A stretch of 64,000 nucleotides of DNA from Isoetes taiwanensis (GCA_021234155.1 JAJEKV010000005.1:11402572-11466571), one strand, 5' to 3'; positions 11,623-24,278 are shown, counted from the first letter of the stretch. Program-made: numbers and translations. The notes: generated by a model from the letters alone, not told the origin.

Positions 11623-12056
11623 ACGTCACCACCATCTAGCCATGTCACCCAAAATTTGCCAACATCACCCAATGAAAAGACCAAAGATGGACATCTTTTC
11701 ATTTTTGGCCTAGTCAAAACTTGGCCTTGCTTACTTGACATGCCATGTCACCACTTGGAGTGCCTAGGTGGCATGCTTGAGCCTAGGTGGCATGTTGGAG
11801 CCACCTTGGCATGTTGGAGCCTAGGTGGCATGTTGGAGCCTAGGTGGCATGCTAGAGCTCACGAGGCATGTTGGAGCCTAGTTGGCATGTTGGAGCCTAC
11901 GTGGCATGTTGAAGCCCAGGTGGCATGTTGGAGCCTAGGTGGCATATTTGAGCCACCTTGGCATGCTTGAGCCTAGGTGGCATGTTGGAGCCAACTTGGC
12001 ATGTTGGAGCTCACGTGGCATGTTGCAGCCCAGGTGGCATGTTATAGCCTAGGTGG
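11623..12056 (-). repeat. Right inverted arm (inner segment plus 19-bp minisatellite)
   Basis: This is the complement of the left arm: the inner segment 11623-11755, then about 16 units of GCCTAGGTGGCATGTTGGA. It is shorter than the left arm (about 430 versus 700 bp), mainly from fewer minisatellite units. Confidence 0.85.
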
Positions 12057-13740
12057 CCAGACCCCAGGAGACGGACATCACAAAGGTTACCGAGGCAGGC
12101 TTTCCTACCAGTGCTCCTCTGGGAGGGCAAATGCCAATGCCTCCCTTCCCGGAACCCGGTTTCCCTATCCGACCGTTGAATTCTCTATTCAGGTAACTTG
12201 CTTCGAGCAGGCTCAAAAAAATTCAAGATCTGTCCGGGAGAACATATCCGCAAAGTGTCCTGCAGTCGACCGTGTAGAAACCCAAGTGTTTTGTCGTTCG
12301 GGCAGTACAAAGGCTCCGGAATGGAGATTTGACTTCGCCATGTCGTCCGAAACAGCGAAATTACCCTAGGGACTCCTTTTTTGCAGCAAAAGAAACACGA
12401 ACCCTCTACATGGCAGTATTCTGCACCCTCCGCTAAGGCCAATTCACTACGAACGTGTTGGACATGAGCTACTTTGGCGCTTCCGGGAGCAGGGGTGGTC
12501 TTCTGCCCACGAAACTTGGTCTCGTGGTAATGTCGATGTTTGAGTCCGTTGGAAGAGTCGAGATCACGATTTAGGGGTGGGAGAGTTGCCCGTCTGGTGG
12601 CCAAGGACCCTCGAGAGAGGACCTTTGGGACAAACTTCTTCCGGAAGGTTTTAGGGCTCCGGGCGTCCAACGCCTCCCACTACCTCATGACATTGTGCAA
12701 GATCCCGGGTCCAATCGGCTAGGGTATGGCCTCCAAAACGTAAACCCCGGTGTGTGTTGCTAGGTTATTGTAGGGACGTTATGGAGGTCGAAGTTTTATT
12801 CAGTTGCACTTGAGACATGGTCGGAGAAGCTGCAGATTGAAAACAAGAAATAAGAAACCGGCGAAATGGGGTTTGGATTTCGAGGCGGGGCTTTCCTACC
12901 GGTGCTCCTCGGGAGGGCAAATGCCAATGCCTCCCTTCCCGGAACCGGTTTCCCTATCCGGACCGTTGAATTCTCCATTCAAGTAACTTGCTTCGAAAGC
13001 AGGCTCAAGAAAATTCAAGATCTGTCAGGAGAACATATCCCTCATAAAAGTGTCCTGCAATCGTAGTGTAGAAATCCAAGTGTTTTGTCGTTCGGGCAGT
13101 ACAAAGGCTCCGGAATGGAGATTTGACTTCGCCATGTCGTCCGAAATAGCGAAATTACCCTAGGGACTAAGTTACACGGTCATTTTTTGCAGCAAAAGAA
13201 ACACGAACCCTCTACATGGCAGTATTCTGCACCCTCCGCTAAGGCCAATTCACTACGAACGTGTTGGACATGAGCTACTTTGGCACTTCCGGGAGCAGGG
13301 GTGGTCTTCTGCCCACGAAACTTGGTCTCCAGGGTAATGTCGATGTTTCGAGTCCGTTGGAAGAGTCAGATCACAGTTCCGGGGTGGGAGAGTTGCCGTC
13401 TGCGGGCCAAGGACCCTCCAGAGAGGATCTTTGGGACGAACTTCTTCTGGAAGGTTTTAGGGCTCCGTCTTCTGGCGTCAATGCCCTCCCACTACCTCAT
13501 GACATTGTGCAAGATCCTGGTCCAATCTGGCTAGGGTATGGCCTCCAAAACGCAAACCCTGTGCCTTGCCAGGTTATTGTAGGGCAAATGCCAATGTCCC
13601 CCCTCCCTCCCGGGAGGACTCGGTTTCCCTATCCGGCCGGTTGAATCCGGCATTCAAGTAACTTGCTTCGGCAGGTTCAAAAAAATCCAAGATCGGTCCA
13701 GGAGAACTTATCAAAACGCCTGGCGTTCTAGCGGTCGACA
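12057..13740 (+). repeat. Diverged ~790-bp repeats outside the right arm
   Basis: Two and a part copies share GAGGGCAAATGCCAATG (12122, 12913, 13581), GCAGTACAAAGGCTCCGG and GAAATTACCCTAGGGAC (12356, 13152). They are distant relatives of the 818-bp unit: both have GAAATTACCCTAGGG followed by CCAATT(C/G)ACTAC and a CTACTTTGGCG block in the same order. Open frames of 60-160 codons occur but shift between copies, so I do not call genes. Confidence 0.8.
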
Positions 13741-14515
13741 GTGTAGATGTACCATATATATCCCTTGATCTTTATTAGCTTACAAAATGTAACATCACTT
13801 ATTAACTTAATGTGCATAACACTATGCTCCAACAACCCACAATGTGACATTAAAATCTTATCATGCATTAATACTGGTATCAGGTTACAGTTAGCCATTT
13901 GTGACCAATCGAAGTCACCAAATCTATCTTTCCAATATTATCACATAAGTAGCACAATATAGGATCACACTAGACCTAGATTTCAGTAAACAACACTTCA
14001 CAAAGACTGTTCAATGTGCATCCATCGCCAAACAAATGTATTGTTTAACAATCTGTAATGCCAATCATATGGTAAATATCACAAATTAAACCCTTTTGGT
14101 TCCAGCTTTTGTTTTTCAAAAAAGAGTGATTAGCACAAGTCCATCCTTTTTAAAAATCAAGAAAACCCAAAGGCTTAGAACCATGGTGGAGCAATAATGG
14201 TCACTTAGCTTGAACAAAGGGCTTGAAGACCAAGGTGGGTAATAAGTGAAGGGTAAATAAAAGGAAAAGATCATAAAAGGAAAAGATCACACGGGGGCAA
14301 TAGGAAATGGTGTGTTGGAAATGCCATTTTTACAAATGCGTGGTACAAGAACTAGGTACAAGAGTATTTGGACAAAGGCAATGGTGGTAAAATTTTAATA
14401 AAGGGCATGGGTGGAAATGTAAATATTGGCTAGGCAAAAATATTTAAACACTAAATATAAGGCAAAAGAAGCACAATGAAGGTGAAAGAAAATGATTAAG
14501 CTAAAAAATATAAAG
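13741..14515. other. AT-rich stretch, nothing recognised
   Basis: It holds only short open frames, with no repeats of note and no domain match by eye. Confidence 0.6.
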
Positions 14516-14660
14516 GTGGGCAGAGATGAAGGGCCAAGATTAAGATCTTGGGCCCTAACATCCTATTGGTTTATTTTACTCCAGAGATGATGGGTGAGAG
14601 ATGAAGGGCCAAGATCTTGATCCTGGTCCTGATCATCCTATTGGTTTAGGTTAAATTTTT
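14516..14660 (+). repeat. Imperfect tandem duplication with AGATGAAGGGCCAAGAT
   Basis: The block AGATGAAGGGCCAAGAT ... ATCCTATTGGTTTA occurs twice with about 75-bp spacing (about 14524 and 14600). Each copy ends in an inverted CCAAT box (ATTGG). It sits just before the coding-like stretch at 14.7-15.9 kb and could be promoter DNA, but no TATA box was obvious. Confidence 0.55.
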
Positions 14661-14699
14661 TTTTTCCCACGTCGATTTTGGCGCGTCGATTTCGGCGCC

Positions 14700-15960
14700 T
14701 TGTTTCTTGGCGCCTGTTTCTTGCGGCTTTGCCTTTCTTGTTTCTTGGCACTGTGCTCCTTGCATGATTATCTTGCAGTCTTGAGATTGAGATTGCAGCT
14801 CTCCAAAGCAATGCAAGATGGCGGAAATCCGGCGGCCGAGTGTGTGCCTAGCCTGGCCACCGATGAATACATGGAGCTCAAATTTTTGGCGGGATTGGAT
14901 TGCTAGCCAATCTAATAGACGAGGCACCTAAACTGGCGTCCACAGGAAAATGTCGGTTGCCGGCATACACACAAAATGGTCGCTTCATGATTTGTAGGCT
15001 GCCGGATTCGTTGCACCGCTAAAACCACGATTTCGGATATGCATATTGCTATGCTACCGGATTTGTTGCCGAAGATGTGTCGGCTTGTGACAGATAGTGC
15101 ATTTGGCGTCTGCATAATCCTTTGTTTCCTAATCTATAGGGCAGAGATAAGCTTTGCTAGAAATACAGTTTTGAATCTATTTACCAAAGATATCTTTGGT
15201 CGGCCTGTTCAAGACCATAACAGGCTCGCATCGATTTATGATGGATTGCTTGTACCATGCCCGTGCCACTTGCACGAGCTCTAAGCGCTTTCGAAATCCA
15301 TAAGGTAACATTTCAGCAGGTCAAATAATCTTGGCCTACATACAGGTTTGGGTTGATTTCCCTTAAACATCTACATTTTTGCTTGGAAATGGTAGTTGGA
15401 TTTGTGTTTTAACTAAAACTTGGTTGTCTAGGGATGCCCAAATGTGTTTTGGCCCGCAAAGCGGCTTATGTGTTGGGCTGATATTCGCGGGGCGGATCTA
15501 TTACTATGGAACTGCCCTCTAATGATGTTGGATAAGGCGGAGATGCTTTTTGTATATCATGGTATGATGCTATCTTTTCTTATTAATTTATTTAAAATTT
15601 GGAAGCATGAGAATTTGTCGGGTTCTCATTGTCTATTAGAACCCTAAGCGAATTAGAAAGTTCTGAGATAAATATGGTGTAGTTCAAGTCTTGCATATGG
15701 TTTTCAATATGGTGCGAATCTTGCATACACTTGACCACTATTCTTTTATAATTCTTTGGCAGGTTTGACAAAGTTTATAGCTAGAATACAGCATAGACAA
15801 AGATCTGCTCCGGCAAAATATTGTAACTGGTCTGTTTTGGCTAAATATGCTTCGCCGACTATGGTTTTGTCTCGGAAAAGAGTACATTACAAGCAATTAT
15901 TACAAGCAGCTAGTTTTGCAACCTCCAAGGATTTCAAAATCCCATGAATTGAATAGGCAA
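14700..15960 (+). other. Coding-like fragments, unidentified
   Basis: Several short frames have protein-like composition, but they are in different frames and separated by AT-rich, intron-like DNA. They are at 14811-14906, at 15130-15284 (ending CPCHLHEL) and at about 15763-15947, the last preceded by a plausible TTTGGCAG acceptor. They could be exons of an unrecognised gene or pseudogene. I do not recognise a family, and no continuous spliced model could be fixed by eye. Confidence 0.25.
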
Positions 15961-17755
15961 ATAGAGTGAGGATATGAAAATCATGGTTTTAGTAATTGGA
16001 AACAGGATTTTTGAATCAGCTTCTTATACTTGAAATACATGCATTGGGTTATTTTGAACAAATTCAATAGATGAAATGTTTCTTTCCACTTTGAAGGAAT
16101 GACAAGTTATAAATTGCAAAACTTGCATGGACAATTTCTTGGAAAATAGCAATTGATTGTAATCGAAAACAATACTTAAAAAACTTGTCATTTAACCATG
16201 GCATTTAACCATGTTGTTTATTGAAGAAAACAACACTTAAAAATATTTATTTGACATGTTGTTTATTGAAAATTCTATAAAACAACATGTGCATTTTATG
16301 TAAAATAATACTAAAAGACAACACCTATTTTTGAAAAATTACATTGCCACATATCCACATATAAGAATGAGTGCCACGTGTCAAGATTTGATTGCTTAAA
16401 AACATGTCACGTGTAAACCAAAGCGTGTTGTTTTTGTAAAGTTAAAAAAAGTCCACGGATATTTTATTTTGATTTTCTTGCAAAAACAACACTTGTAAAC
16501 AACCAATTTAAGAAATAACATTGTCGTACTTTTTAATAGCTACATATAATATTGAGGGAAAACAATATTTGAAAATAGTAATTATTTTAAATGCAACATG
16601 TGAATTTCTTTAAAAACTACACATCTTTCTCTAAGAAAACAATGTCAACTTTTAAAAACTACAAGTAGAGGAAAAAAACAAAACGCATAGAAAAAAATAA
16701 AAAGATATATTTTTTTTACTTCTTCATTAGTAGTAATATGTAAATCTACGCGTGTACTTTTCAAAAAAACAACGCATGACTTCTTACAAAAACAACAGTG
16801 ACAAAAAAACCACACGTAGAAAAAAACTGATAAAAACAATAGTGAAAAAAAAGGACACATTGACAAAAATGGCCAAAAGACCACCGTGGAAAATTTCTGC
16901 CAAAAACCACTGTCTCTTTGTGCAAATCCGGATAAACGGGCCACGTGGACTTTTGGGGCCATTTTGGTGTTGTTTTTGGCATAAAACAACACTTCCGTAC
17001 AAGGAAAAAACAACTGTGGACCAAAAATTGGGGTCAGTGTGCTCTCATTACATCTTCACAGACGAGTTTGCAGACTGCAAAAAATCGATTCATCCAGATC
17101 AACAGCGCTCAGATACATATCCACCCACACAACACCAACTTGAACAGTCTATTTAAAGCACTGTTTCATTATATATGGACTTTCCCTGAGTCCATATGCC
17201 TCCGAAATTGACGCAAATTTCTGGAATATTATGGTTTTTTTTAATAGAATGATGCAAATTGTCTAGAATATTGTCTAGAATATAGGGTTGTGAGAGCATA
17301 TTGTGCACAATAAGATGAACTAGAACAACTTTAAGACATTAAAATTATACATAATTTCATTAAAACATCATACACTTTTCAAAGCAATCATATAGCAATT
17401 GAAAGTAAAGTTAATGTTATGAAAATGTTAAAGTTTCAAATATCCATCATCCGTATGTTATGCGACTGCAATTCCTCATCAATTGGGAGACTTTTCTCGG
17501 CTCTTCTGGGATTATTGCTATTTTCCTGCACATACCCGGGTGAATGTTAGTATTGTAATAGGTTATCGAGAGGAATATACAAGTGTGAAATTAGGCGACC
17601 GCCGTATTTAAGTCTAGCTTCACGTCCAATAACATATTTATTAATGTTATGGAAGTGTTGCTTAAAGGGGCATTATGCAAAAAGAATTCAATTAACTAAG
17701 AAAAAATACGTTGTGTAACTAAAGAATTAAAATTAAGTTAAAAAAAATCAATTTC
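15961..17755. other. AT-rich non-coding DNA with recurrent ACAACACTT motifs
   Basis: Between about 16160 and 17000 the motif (A)AACAACACTT recurs at irregular spacing within A-rich DNA. The long open frames on both strands (about 16645-17156) come from A-rich codons and are not credible genes. G-box cores (CACGTG) occur near 16374 and 16940 without a downstream gene. Confidence 0.5.
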
Positions 17756-17764
17756 AGAACTAAA

Positions 17765-17960
17765 GCTAACCTAACCTAACCCTAACACAGCTTCTAACGG
17801 CTAACCCTAACACAGCTTCTAGCCATGGCAAAAAACCTATCGGGTATGGTACGGCCTAACGGCTAACCCTAATGCAGCTTCGAGCTATGGCAAAAAACCT
17901 ATTGGGTATGGTATGGCGGCACAGGTAGCGGGTATAGCCGAGCTTGAAACTTGGCCGGGT
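17765..17960 (+). repeat. Short tandem repeat with CTAACCCTAA motifs
   Basis: The block GGCTAACCCTAAYRCAGCTTC followed by ATGGCAAAAAACCTAT is repeated (about 17800 and 17862), with a further partial copy before. The CTAACCCTAA cores resemble degenerate telomeric sequence but are too few to be an interstitial telomere. Confidence 0.6.
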
Positions 17961-18077
17961 ATGGCCAAGATGGCCGGGTATGGCAGGTATGACCCAGCTC
18001 AGATGCTGTGTTTTAGGGCCAAGCTCAGTACTGCTATCAGAAGAAGAAGCTCATGGAACTGAGTTTTTTTGTTTTCA

Positions 18078-18350
18078 TGTGTTGGAGTTTGGCACCATGA
18101 TCGGATTGAAATCATCCCCGATGATCAGGACAGCAGAATCACTCCTTCATTTGTGGCCTTCACAGACACAATATTTCATCAGAGATGCAGCCGAGAGTGA
18201 GGCTGCCATGAATCCTGCTAGTATTACTGTCTTTGCCATAAATCCTGTTAGTATTACTGCCATGAATCCTGCTACTGTATTTCAAAGTAGTTCCTGGAGC
18301 TGTAGATGCAGCCATAATGGTTGAAATATTATAAGGATGAAGGATTTGCT
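18078..18350 (+). pseudogene. HSP70 N-terminal fragment, frameshifted
   Basis: Three pieces of an HSP70 ATPase-domain N-terminus lie in order but in three frames. The first, 18078-18170, encodes [13 protein letters not shown] followed by [17 protein letters not shown]. The second, about 18168-18280, encodes [20 protein letters not shown] and contains a threefold repeat of an AMNPASIT-like unit. The third, 18281-18350, encodes FKVVPGAVDAAIMVEILYK. The DAKRLIGRRF-type segment that normally joins the last two is missing. HSP70 chaperones use this domain to bind and hydrolyse ATP. Neither the phosphate-binding loop upstream nor the rest of the domain downstream was found, so this is a short dead copy, perhaps carried by a transposon. 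Confidence 0.82.
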
Positions 18351-18579
18351 TCAAATGGTGCTCGTTTTGAGGTATGTCTGCTTCGAAGGATATAAGAAAA
18401 TATTAAGTTTAACAGGATTTATGCATCAGGAATTGCTTCAAAGAGCATATGTGGCAGGCAAATTGATGTGAAGCCCAATGGGAAATGTGATTCCAGAAAT
18501 CAATTGGACACAAGGATTTGAGCACAAGGAATTCCATGCGCACAGAATTCTAGAGAAGGGTTTCAAGGAAGCCGATGCA

Positions 18580-20500
18580 GTTGTAATGGCCTGCAAATTG
18601 GGCGGTCGCCGGATTTCTTGCCAGACAGGACTAGGACTGAGTTACAGTTACTACAAGAAGAGGTAAAAAAAATGATGCTCCTGGAAATTTCTTGCCGGAT
18701 TTCTTGCCAGACATGACTCACTTATAGTTATTAGTTACTAGACTACAGGTTCCTAGACAACACAAGATTTAAATAAAATGAGTTTGTCCCACAGAGTGAT
18801 CGTCCTGCAAATTGGGCGGACGCCAGATTTCTTGCCAGACAGGACTAGACGAGAGGTAAAAAAATAAACCGTCACAAGATAGACAAGACCATTGTTAAGG
18901 GCCTTGAAATTGGGCGCCCAATTTCAGGTACAAGCTGCACTTGGAGATATATGGTGAACAATATCTACATTACAATACATATATTTCCTTCACATGTTTG
19001 TATTCAATATGCTAGAGAAGCACACTTCAATTATTCATTGAGCATATTTCAATCATTTTTTGTTTATTATCGTTTCTAACGTCTATCAAATATTACAGTT
19101 AGCTCATGCTTCAATCATTTCTTTTTTATTTAATTATTATTAACATTGCTCATGTGTATCAAATCTTCTACCTAACATGGTTATCCTCCTCACATTTTTA
19201 ATGGCTTATGCACACAATACCATCCTTTAAAAGTTTAATGCATGTCCAAATACAAGGGAGATGTGAACATCTATACGAAAAGAATAAAAAACAATAGATA
19301 AAGGAGATGCGCCTACCTTTGACAGTCTTGAAACAAGCTAAAACACTTCAAAATGTCTTCTAGATGATGGGCGCCCTGGTGAAGGAGGAGAATGGAGAAG
19401 GAAGAAAAGACGACCTTGCATCTTTCAAATGAGGTCTTAACATGAGCAAAAATAAGTCCAAAAAGACTGCATGCATGATGAACACGTGGAACGTAGTAAA
19501 AGGTATAGGGCATATTTGGTGGGCCCATAATGTGTCATTAAATAAACCCCCCTTTTCATTAGCATTTCAAATTTCAAATTAAAGTGGCCACGTCGACCAT
19601 CCACGTGGTTGTCAAAATTCAAATTCAAATTCAAATGCAAATTCAAATTTCCCCCCCAAATCAATATTGGCTTCAGGCATCTCGCCATCTGTCATTGCAG
19701 CCCTCAACCAGGCACTTGTGGACGGCTCTCAACTAAGCGTTTGTGGACGGCTCTCAACTAGGTGCTTTGCCTCCATAACATAAGTTTTCGTGTTTACATT
19801 AGCATGTAGCATAGGCGCTAGTGTAAAGCACTAGTACTTCCATGTTTTGCTGCCATTTTCTTGCAATTCTAGAGTATTTTTAATGTAACTCTAACATATC
19901 ATTGAGCATTCCGGCTAATGAAAATCTAAGTACCTATATTTCTGTAAGCTTATTACAGCCTGCAGTGACAAAGTGATCATGAGATGATGAGCCTACCTGT
20001 AGGCTTGAAGATGAGGTAAGAGTTTTTGTTATTTGAAATCACATAGCTAGTTGTGGTAGAGTTTGCATTAGACATGTGTAGATATTGTTGTTGTCAGATG
20101 GGGTGTTTGGAAGTGAACATATATGGCTCAGCACGCACCCAACTCGGTGCCCCAAAGTTGTTAGGCAAGTTGTTTTGGGGTCCAATTTGGAGGTGGTGCA
20201 CTAAAACAGGGCGGGCGACCAATATGGAGAGCCCAGATGTGTGGACGCCCAATTTCGTGCATCCAAATTGGGCGGGCGCCCAATTTAAGGGTCCAAAAAA
20301 AAAAAAAAAAAAAAAAGGACCTCAAATTCGGCGCCCGCCCAGTTTGGATGCACCGAATCCCAATTTGGGCTTATCAATTTGGGCTGAGGTTCAATCTCTC
20401 TCTCTTTCTCTCTGTTTTTTTAAGACAATTTCACCAAGTTTAGATATAATTTTCGTATGTATTTCGTGCTTGGAAACGAGGCGAGCGCCCAATTTGTAAT
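18580..20500. repeat. Region with scattered GGGCGCCCAATTT motifs and poly(A)
   Basis: GGGCG(C/G)CCAATTT-type motifs occur near 18600, 18815, 18913, 20250, 20270, 20330 and 20482. The phrase GATTTCTTGCCAGACA occurs three times between 18610 and 18845. A 23-base poly(A) run lies at about 20296-20318 and an (AAATTC)n stretch at about 19612-19655. Open frames crossing the poly(A) run are lysine artefacts. No gene is called. Confidence 0.5.
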
Positions 20501-20679
20501 GATATATCTTTTGCTATTTTGCAGATTTGAAGACAATGTAAGAGGTATTTGAAGTCAGGGTCATACACTCTAGGAGAGGATAAATGCTCATAAATAGAGG
20601 TATGGCATCACAATACCTTCGAGGAAGGGTCTCGTATCCTTCGCAGACCCCGATGTTACAGTATGTGACCTGCTTCTAG

Positions 20680-21060
20680 GATTGAACACTATGGATGTGT
20701 TCGACACCCACGGGTTCCATCTGCCTAGCAATCTCAACATTCATTTTTGGACTATTTCATTATATATGGACTACTACAATGACAAAGCTATATGTGCCAT
20801 CCAAGACTTGAGCTACTGGACTTTTGACAAGAAGGCACTGTATACCAGCGGCCTCACTATGAGAACATGAATGTCCATTTGACGAGCCATCCATGAAGGT
20901 CTTACGATGAGATTTCTCTTGCAACTGGACGATTCATTTGTACAAAACAGAAATAGGTATGTGATTTCATATCTTTTACATATATTTCAATAACATGTGC
21001 ACATCGTTGATGATGATGAGAGGTTGACTGCGCACTCGGGGCCTCTAGATTTTGAGTTTG
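20680..21060 (+). other. Coding-like stretch, unidentified
   Basis: The frame 20682-20870 has balanced amino-acid use (MDVFDTHGFHLPS, YWTFDKKALYTSG). Protein-like text continues in another frame to about 20960. I recognise no domain. It may be a transposon coding remnant. Confidence 0.2.
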
Positions 21061-21539
21061 AGAATGATCGGTCATGTACCACAAAGCGTCAAGCCATCAC
21101 CGCGAGGAGCATTGATCCGTGAAAGGATAAACCTATGCCCTGATGATGTCTTGTGTCTGACGTGGGAGATGGAAGCCAATGACTGCTAGTGACTACATAG
21201 AGATAGAGGCTATCGACAAGAAGAAGATACCCAATACTATAAAGATACCCGTGCATGCTGCGGAGGCATATGCAGCACTCGCATGGGATGTCAATTAGTA
21301 TATGGAAAAGAGTCATTGATGCGAGAATTTCAAAAATGGTCCATAAATTCAGGTTTTGTCCAAAAATAATGAAACTGTGCTTTTTACAGTCATCTCAACA
21401 TCTTTATGATCATACCTTCTTACCTCTATACTTTGAAATCATTTCGGTCACTGGTATTTCGCAGGTTACCATTTGTATTGTGAAGTTCACTTGAGTCGCT
21501 ATTCCCAAACCTTTTATTCATTTGCAGGTCTGTGGTCTA

Positions 21540-22030
21540 TTATGACCATGGAAAAAATTAATGGCTAAACTTAGCTAAATGGCGAAATTTTGGCCTTGTT
21601 TGGAAAAAAAATGGCTAAACTATGGCCCTTTTTGGGCTAAAAAAAAACAAAATTTTAGCCAAGTCTATTTCACGCCCCACCTCCATTTCGTCTGACTTTA
21701 GCTAATCGCAAGAAAGTGTAACTGCCAAAATTTGGAAAGTTTAGCCAAAGCTTAGAAGCTTTTACGTCAAATTTTAGTGTACTTTAGCCAAATTATCCTA
21801 TAGCCTTTATATTTATTATGGTCAGTTAATATTTAGGTCTTGAATTAGTGAAAAATAGTCAAAAGATAGAAGAATTTTTTTTTTTTAAATAAAAGTTTAG
21901 CCAAATGTAAGAAAGTACAGGTGGCAAAATTTAGAAAGTTTAGCTAAACATTAGAAGCTTTCACCTCAATTTTTGGCATACTTTAGCCAAGTCTATTTCA
22001 CCACTTTGAATATAAAAGTTCCTTAATTTT
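21540..22030. other. AT-rich DNA with repeated TTTAGCCAAA motifs
   Basis: TTTAGC(C/T)AAA-type motifs recur on both strands, and two related ~70-bp blocks (around 21720-21790 and 21900-21980) share AAGAAAGT, GGCAAAATTT(A)GAAAGTTTAG and AGAAGCTTT. This fits a small non-autonomous transposon, but its ends were not resolved. Confidence 0.35.
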
Positions 22031-24270
22031 TTCCCTGATTATGACGCTGCAGAATGCAATTGTAAACATACCTCAGTGAAGATACAAAAACTCCTATGGG
22101 TTAAACATTGCTATTCCAGCTATCTCTACATCCCATCTCTGAGCTAAGATTGAACTCCAACCATCTCTCTCTCTTCTGCAGGTCAATCAAACACGCCTAC
22201 ATCAGAACCACGCGTCATTGCTTCTGGCATGAATGGAGCACTGCATGTTTTTCGAGAAGAATTACCTCCTTCAAACACGCTCTCTACGAGGTGAGAAAAC
22301 CATATCAATTTCTTCATCTAACTTCGCATAAGAGAGACAACCAATTTATTTGAAAGCTCTTAAACTACTTCAGCTCACTGCCAAGTTCCCGCTTATGGCA
22401 AGTCAATGGTTTGAAGTAAGAGCGAGGTTATTTAATTAAATGAGGTGCATATAGTAGGCCTAAACTCCATATCCTGTTGTCCAAAATAAATTTAACTGAC
22501 TAGATTTTTAATCCTGGGTTTACCTTTATTCAAGTCTGTAGGTAGATGAGGGAAAGAAGCCCTCTCATACAGGGAGAGAAGTTGTCTCAATATAAAATCA
22601 AATGAATACCTCAACTTCGACATGCGCTGGCTATTTTTATATTTGTGTCGTGCATGAAATCATGTTGGAGCAGAATGTATGCTCTGCCTGCAGTAATCAT
22701 TTGGAGCAAGTAAGTATTGTCCTGTGTAGTTCTCATCCTTTTTACCCTAGGCCTCAAATCTCAATAAAAGCAAGTTCCATAATATGCTGTTGCTTTGGCT
22801 TGCAGGGCCTCAAAGAAGATTGGAGTCCGTCGATATTGAAATGCAAAGCCATGCTTTTTGTTGTTTTCCAAGGACAAGGTTTCACGCATACACAAGTACA
22901 GTAACTATTGCTTCTTTGTTGCCCGGATGAGATGTTATTAGACCATTTGGTGGTTTTATATTCACATGATATAAGAACAAGCTGTTTTTACGTTTCATAG
23001 ATCATGATCATGATATCGCTATGATAACTTCTATGGAACATGACTTAGGTTATGTCCATATTATTCTTTATGTTGGCTATTCCATGTTTATACTATTTCT
23101 TACGTCATTTCAGGTTCGTTATGAAACTGCCTATGGCCAATGCAGAATTTAAATGCTTCCTTAGTTGCATGAAGAGTTTTGGGTCTTCTATCGCGACGTA
23201 CATGCTCTCCAAATTTAGAAGCCTATAGTTTGTAGTGTTCGTCTCTTTAAAGGGAGCCATTAATTTCAGGGATCTATCCCCCATTGCATGGAATCACAAG
23301 TTGTGCGGAGACTAAAGGAGGGACCGGAATGGCCCTCAAATTTTCGCGATTGAGGTAAATATTAAGTTTATCCAATCTGTTATGTTTATACTTTTGAGAT
23401 TTATCTAGCATCAAAGCTTCCCTTTTCCAGCTAAGCAGGTTCGTTTTTCTTGAGATTCCTCTTCTCGATATCGGAAGCAAGCATCACTCCTGCTTTTGGA
23501 ACCATCTCCATATTTGGAAGAAGTCGTATCGGTGTACATATATTACTCAATGCAAAATAGGTGTGCAAGGATTGAGGTTGATACAGCAAAGGAGGCCCAC
23601 TTCTGTATATTGTTGACTAAGTCAGGTTCAATTGCATGGACCTTAACAGTAACACGATATCTTCAGTTTATATGCTTGCCTTATATTCCTGTACAAATGA
23701 TGGTGGAAGGAGATTAGTAGCCTTTATTGTCACAATGAGAAATATGAAACTGACCACAATCGCACACTATTCTATTGTGTTTTACACATATATACCCTTC
23801 ACAGACCTAAAGTACCCATGTCTACCACTCCACTATCCAAAAATTGCTCAGACCTTTAGACTTCATTTCGCTCCCATTGCTACATGTGTACATCTTAGGC
23901 AATAAAAAATTGAACAGTTCCAACAATCTCTCTCTCTACGAGGTGCAAATTGCAACATAACGTAGACTTATTACATGGAATTTAATGTTACATTGAAAAT
24001 GCTATAGCATATAATAAGGCATCTAAGTGATAATACGTGGCAACATCTATAGCATAAATCAATGTCACATAATTTTCAGATTTTCATAACGGAGCAAACA
24101 TCAGCTATGGACACCAATGTCACATAATTTTTAAATTCATAACAGAGCAAACATTAGCATATGGACGTTGTTAGGTCAAAAGATAACTATGTATTTGTTT
24201 CAAACAATTTGCTCTTGCAAAGTGATGTTAATGATGTTGACGAGTATCTAGGAATTTGCTAATGAGAACA
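22031..24270. other. No gene recognised
   Basis: Short open frames (for example 22602-22904 and 23636-23905) lack recognisable domains. AT-rich intron- or spacer-like DNA dominates. A small direct repeat (ATCAATGTCACATAATTTT and a variant) lies at about 24057 and 24112. Confidence 0.5.
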
Positions 24271-24278
24271 TTCAAGTA

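Larger units (their letters stand above)
7071..12056. mobile_element. Foldback-like composite element with minisatellite inverted arms
   Basis: The outer left arm (7071-7778) and right arm (11623-12056) are inverted copies of each other. Each has an outer array of 19-bp units containing CATGCCACCTAGGCTC or its complement, and a unique inner segment of about 130 bp. That inner segment (TGGGTGATGTTGGCAAATTT at about 7730; the complement at about 11656) is clearly inverted between the arms. Long inverted arms made of short tandem repeats are the hallmark of foldback elements. The interior holds two tandem arrays and no transposase. An alternative is chance inversion of part of a satellite block. 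No target duplication was resolved. Confidence 0.55.

Noticed and set aside
7866-13650. Many open frames of 60-160 codons
   Set aside because: They shift frame between repeat copies and lie on both strands of GC-rich satellite; no frame is conserved.
16645-17156. Overlapping open frames of 70-134 codons
   Set aside because: They result from A-rich/T-rich composition; Lys/Asn- or Phe-rich translations without motifs.
17765-17880. Interstitial telomere
   Set aside because: Only a few CTAACCCTAA cores within a longer repeat unit, not a telomeric array.
20237-20499. Open frames across the poly(A) run
   Set aside because: The Lys run comes from 23 A residues; the frames have no protein character either side.
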